Shown piece after piece: positions 54,153-54,720 of a stretch of 54,720 nt of DNA. This DNA is from Capnocytophaga catalasegens. Lineage in GTDB: Bacteria; Bacteroidota; Bacteroidia; Flavobacteriales; Flavobacteriaceae. The notes under the pieces were generated by a model that was given only the letters and a program-made list of their open reading frames with translations, did not search any database and was not told the origin of the DNA. The stretch spans positions 1 through 54,720 of the forward strand of contig NZ_BPMA01000023.1 in NCBI RefSeq assembly GCF_026005215.1, given 5' to 3'. The stretch's first letter is position 1; the number at the start of each line of letters is the position of its first letter. The position numbers and the translations under genes are program-made.

Positions 54153-54465
54153 TTTTTTTCATACAATGAAATATGTTGTTTTTGCTAGATTAACCTTTTT
54201 CATACGATGAAATATGTTATTTTTTCTATATTAACCTTTTTTCATACAATGAAAAGTATTATTTCAGATAGAATTTAACCTTTTTCATACGATGAAAAGT
54301 ATTATTTCAGATAGATTTTAGCCTTTTTCATACGATGAAATATGTTATTTCAGATAGATTTTAACCTTTTTCATACGATGAAATATGTTATTTTTTCTAG
54401 ATTAAACTATTTTCATACGATGAAATATATTATTTCAGATAGATTTTAACCTTTTTTATATCGAA
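54153..54465. repeat. tandem array 2: seven 41-43-bp units with palindromic cores
   Basis: Seven units plus a decayed eighth. Core starts are 54157, 54198, 54240, 54283, 54326, 54369 and 54411. The invariant core is TTTCAT-ACG-ATGAAA (loop ACG, or ACA in units 1 and 3). In unit 5 the following bases give GAAATA-TGT-TATTTC, so the middle arm can pair left or right, as in array 1. Spacer sequences between the cores vary between two main types (TTTTTTCTAGATTAA and TTTCAGATAGATTTT). No unique spacers. It lies between the edge gene and the DUF6261-like gene. Confidence 0.88.
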
Positions 54466-54484
54466 CTCACGTTAATTTATGATT

Positions 54485-54709
54485 TTAAAGACTTGTTGGA
54501 TACGTTGGGTCGCAGTCCAACGCCAAAACTACACGTAGTTCTTTATCTACTATGCCCGTTACAGGGTCAATAACCAGAACTTTGGCTTTACCTTTTCTGT
54601 TAGTAAAATAAACAAACCACATATCCCGATTATTAACGATATTTTTTCCGATTTTCCAATGAGGCGTTTTACTAATATTTCTCCCAACATATTTTTTAGC
54701 AATAGCCAT
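54485..54709 (-). CDS. hypothetical protein, possibly partial at the window edge
   Basis: A 74-residue frame with an ATG at 54709; the frame stays open to the window end (upstream codons TTC CAA GCA), so the true start may lie outside. It has a basic N-terminal part and a beta-rich middle (MWFVYFTNRKGKAKVLVIDPVTGIVD), like small PepSY- or immunity-protein-type sheets, but no family is recognised. It ends 20 bp before array 2 begins (read on the minus strand). Confidence 0.5.
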   Translation of the reverse strand: MAIAKKYVGRNISKTPHWKIGKNIVNNRDMWFVYFTNRKGKAKVLVIDPVTGIVDKELRVVLALDCDPTYPTSL

Positions 54710-54720
54710 TGCTTGGAAAT

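Overview
The window looks like a chromosome segment of a low-G+C Bacteroidetes, most likely a Flavobacteriia member close to Capnocytophaga. The reasons are: promoters of the Bacteroidetes type (TTG, about 19-21 bases, then TAnnTTTG) in front of many genes; a fused secDF; a SusC/SusD pair; a bacillithiol enzyme (BshC); a long-form NusB; MtaB; DUF1573 and DUF4834 proteins; and many short lipoproteins with a Bacteroidetes-style lipobox. The genus is inferred from gene content and has not been tested by alignment.

Layout. Positions 1-391 hold the first codons of a probable IS1595-type transposase running off the left edge, and a structured minus-strand RNA (117-287) with its own promoter and terminator. 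After a lipoprotein gene comes a decayed prophage (1124-4225): minus-strand structural-type genes, one of them frameshifted; an N-terminally truncated adenine methylase; and a divergent repressor / small-protein switch. A repeat-rich stretch with no gene follows (4226-4943). From 4944 to 23774 is mostly housekeeping: purE, an L,D-transpeptidase-like gene, cmk, a cysteine desulfurase, secDF, gyrA, a TPR protein, a YfhO-type membrane protein, a zinc-ligand-less M14 peptidase relative, several lipoproteins and a broken NlpC/P60-type gene. From 23802 to 25418 there is a small conserved hypothetical gene, an array of 42-bp repeats, and an outer-membrane barrel gene interrupted by a stop. From 25866 to 37296: mtaB, an AI-2E family transporter, a THUMP-like methyltransferase, metF-metE, a bshC-ung-reductase cluster, and a Sua5/YrdC gene. 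From 37623 to 51503: fumC, a SusC/SusD pair, nusB, a DUF1573 lipoprotein, an AAA ATPase, trmD with a coiled-coil membrane protein, a SPOR protein, an orphan histidine kinase and an endonuclease/exonuclease/phosphatase-fold protein. The right end has a GH57 protein, a DUF2834 membrane protein, a helical hypothetical protein, a second repeat array (about 42-43 bp units) and an edge fragment.

The most interesting signal is the pair of tandem arrays (24361-24669 and 54153-54465). Their sequences are unrelated, but they share one design: about seven units of 42-43 bp, each with a perfect or near-perfect inverted repeat around a 3-nt loop, whose right arm can instead pair with a third arm further on. 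Each array sits next to a gene for a small, soluble, helix-rich Bacteroidetes protein of unknown function. The array substitutions tend to keep pairing through G-U pairs on one strand. The other strong candidate is the 171-nt RNA at the left edge, which could be a flavobacterial 6S-type RNA.

Four genes or gene relics are broken by frameshift, nonsense or truncation: the phage gene at 2161-2915, the methylase, the NlpC/P60-type gene and the barrel gene.
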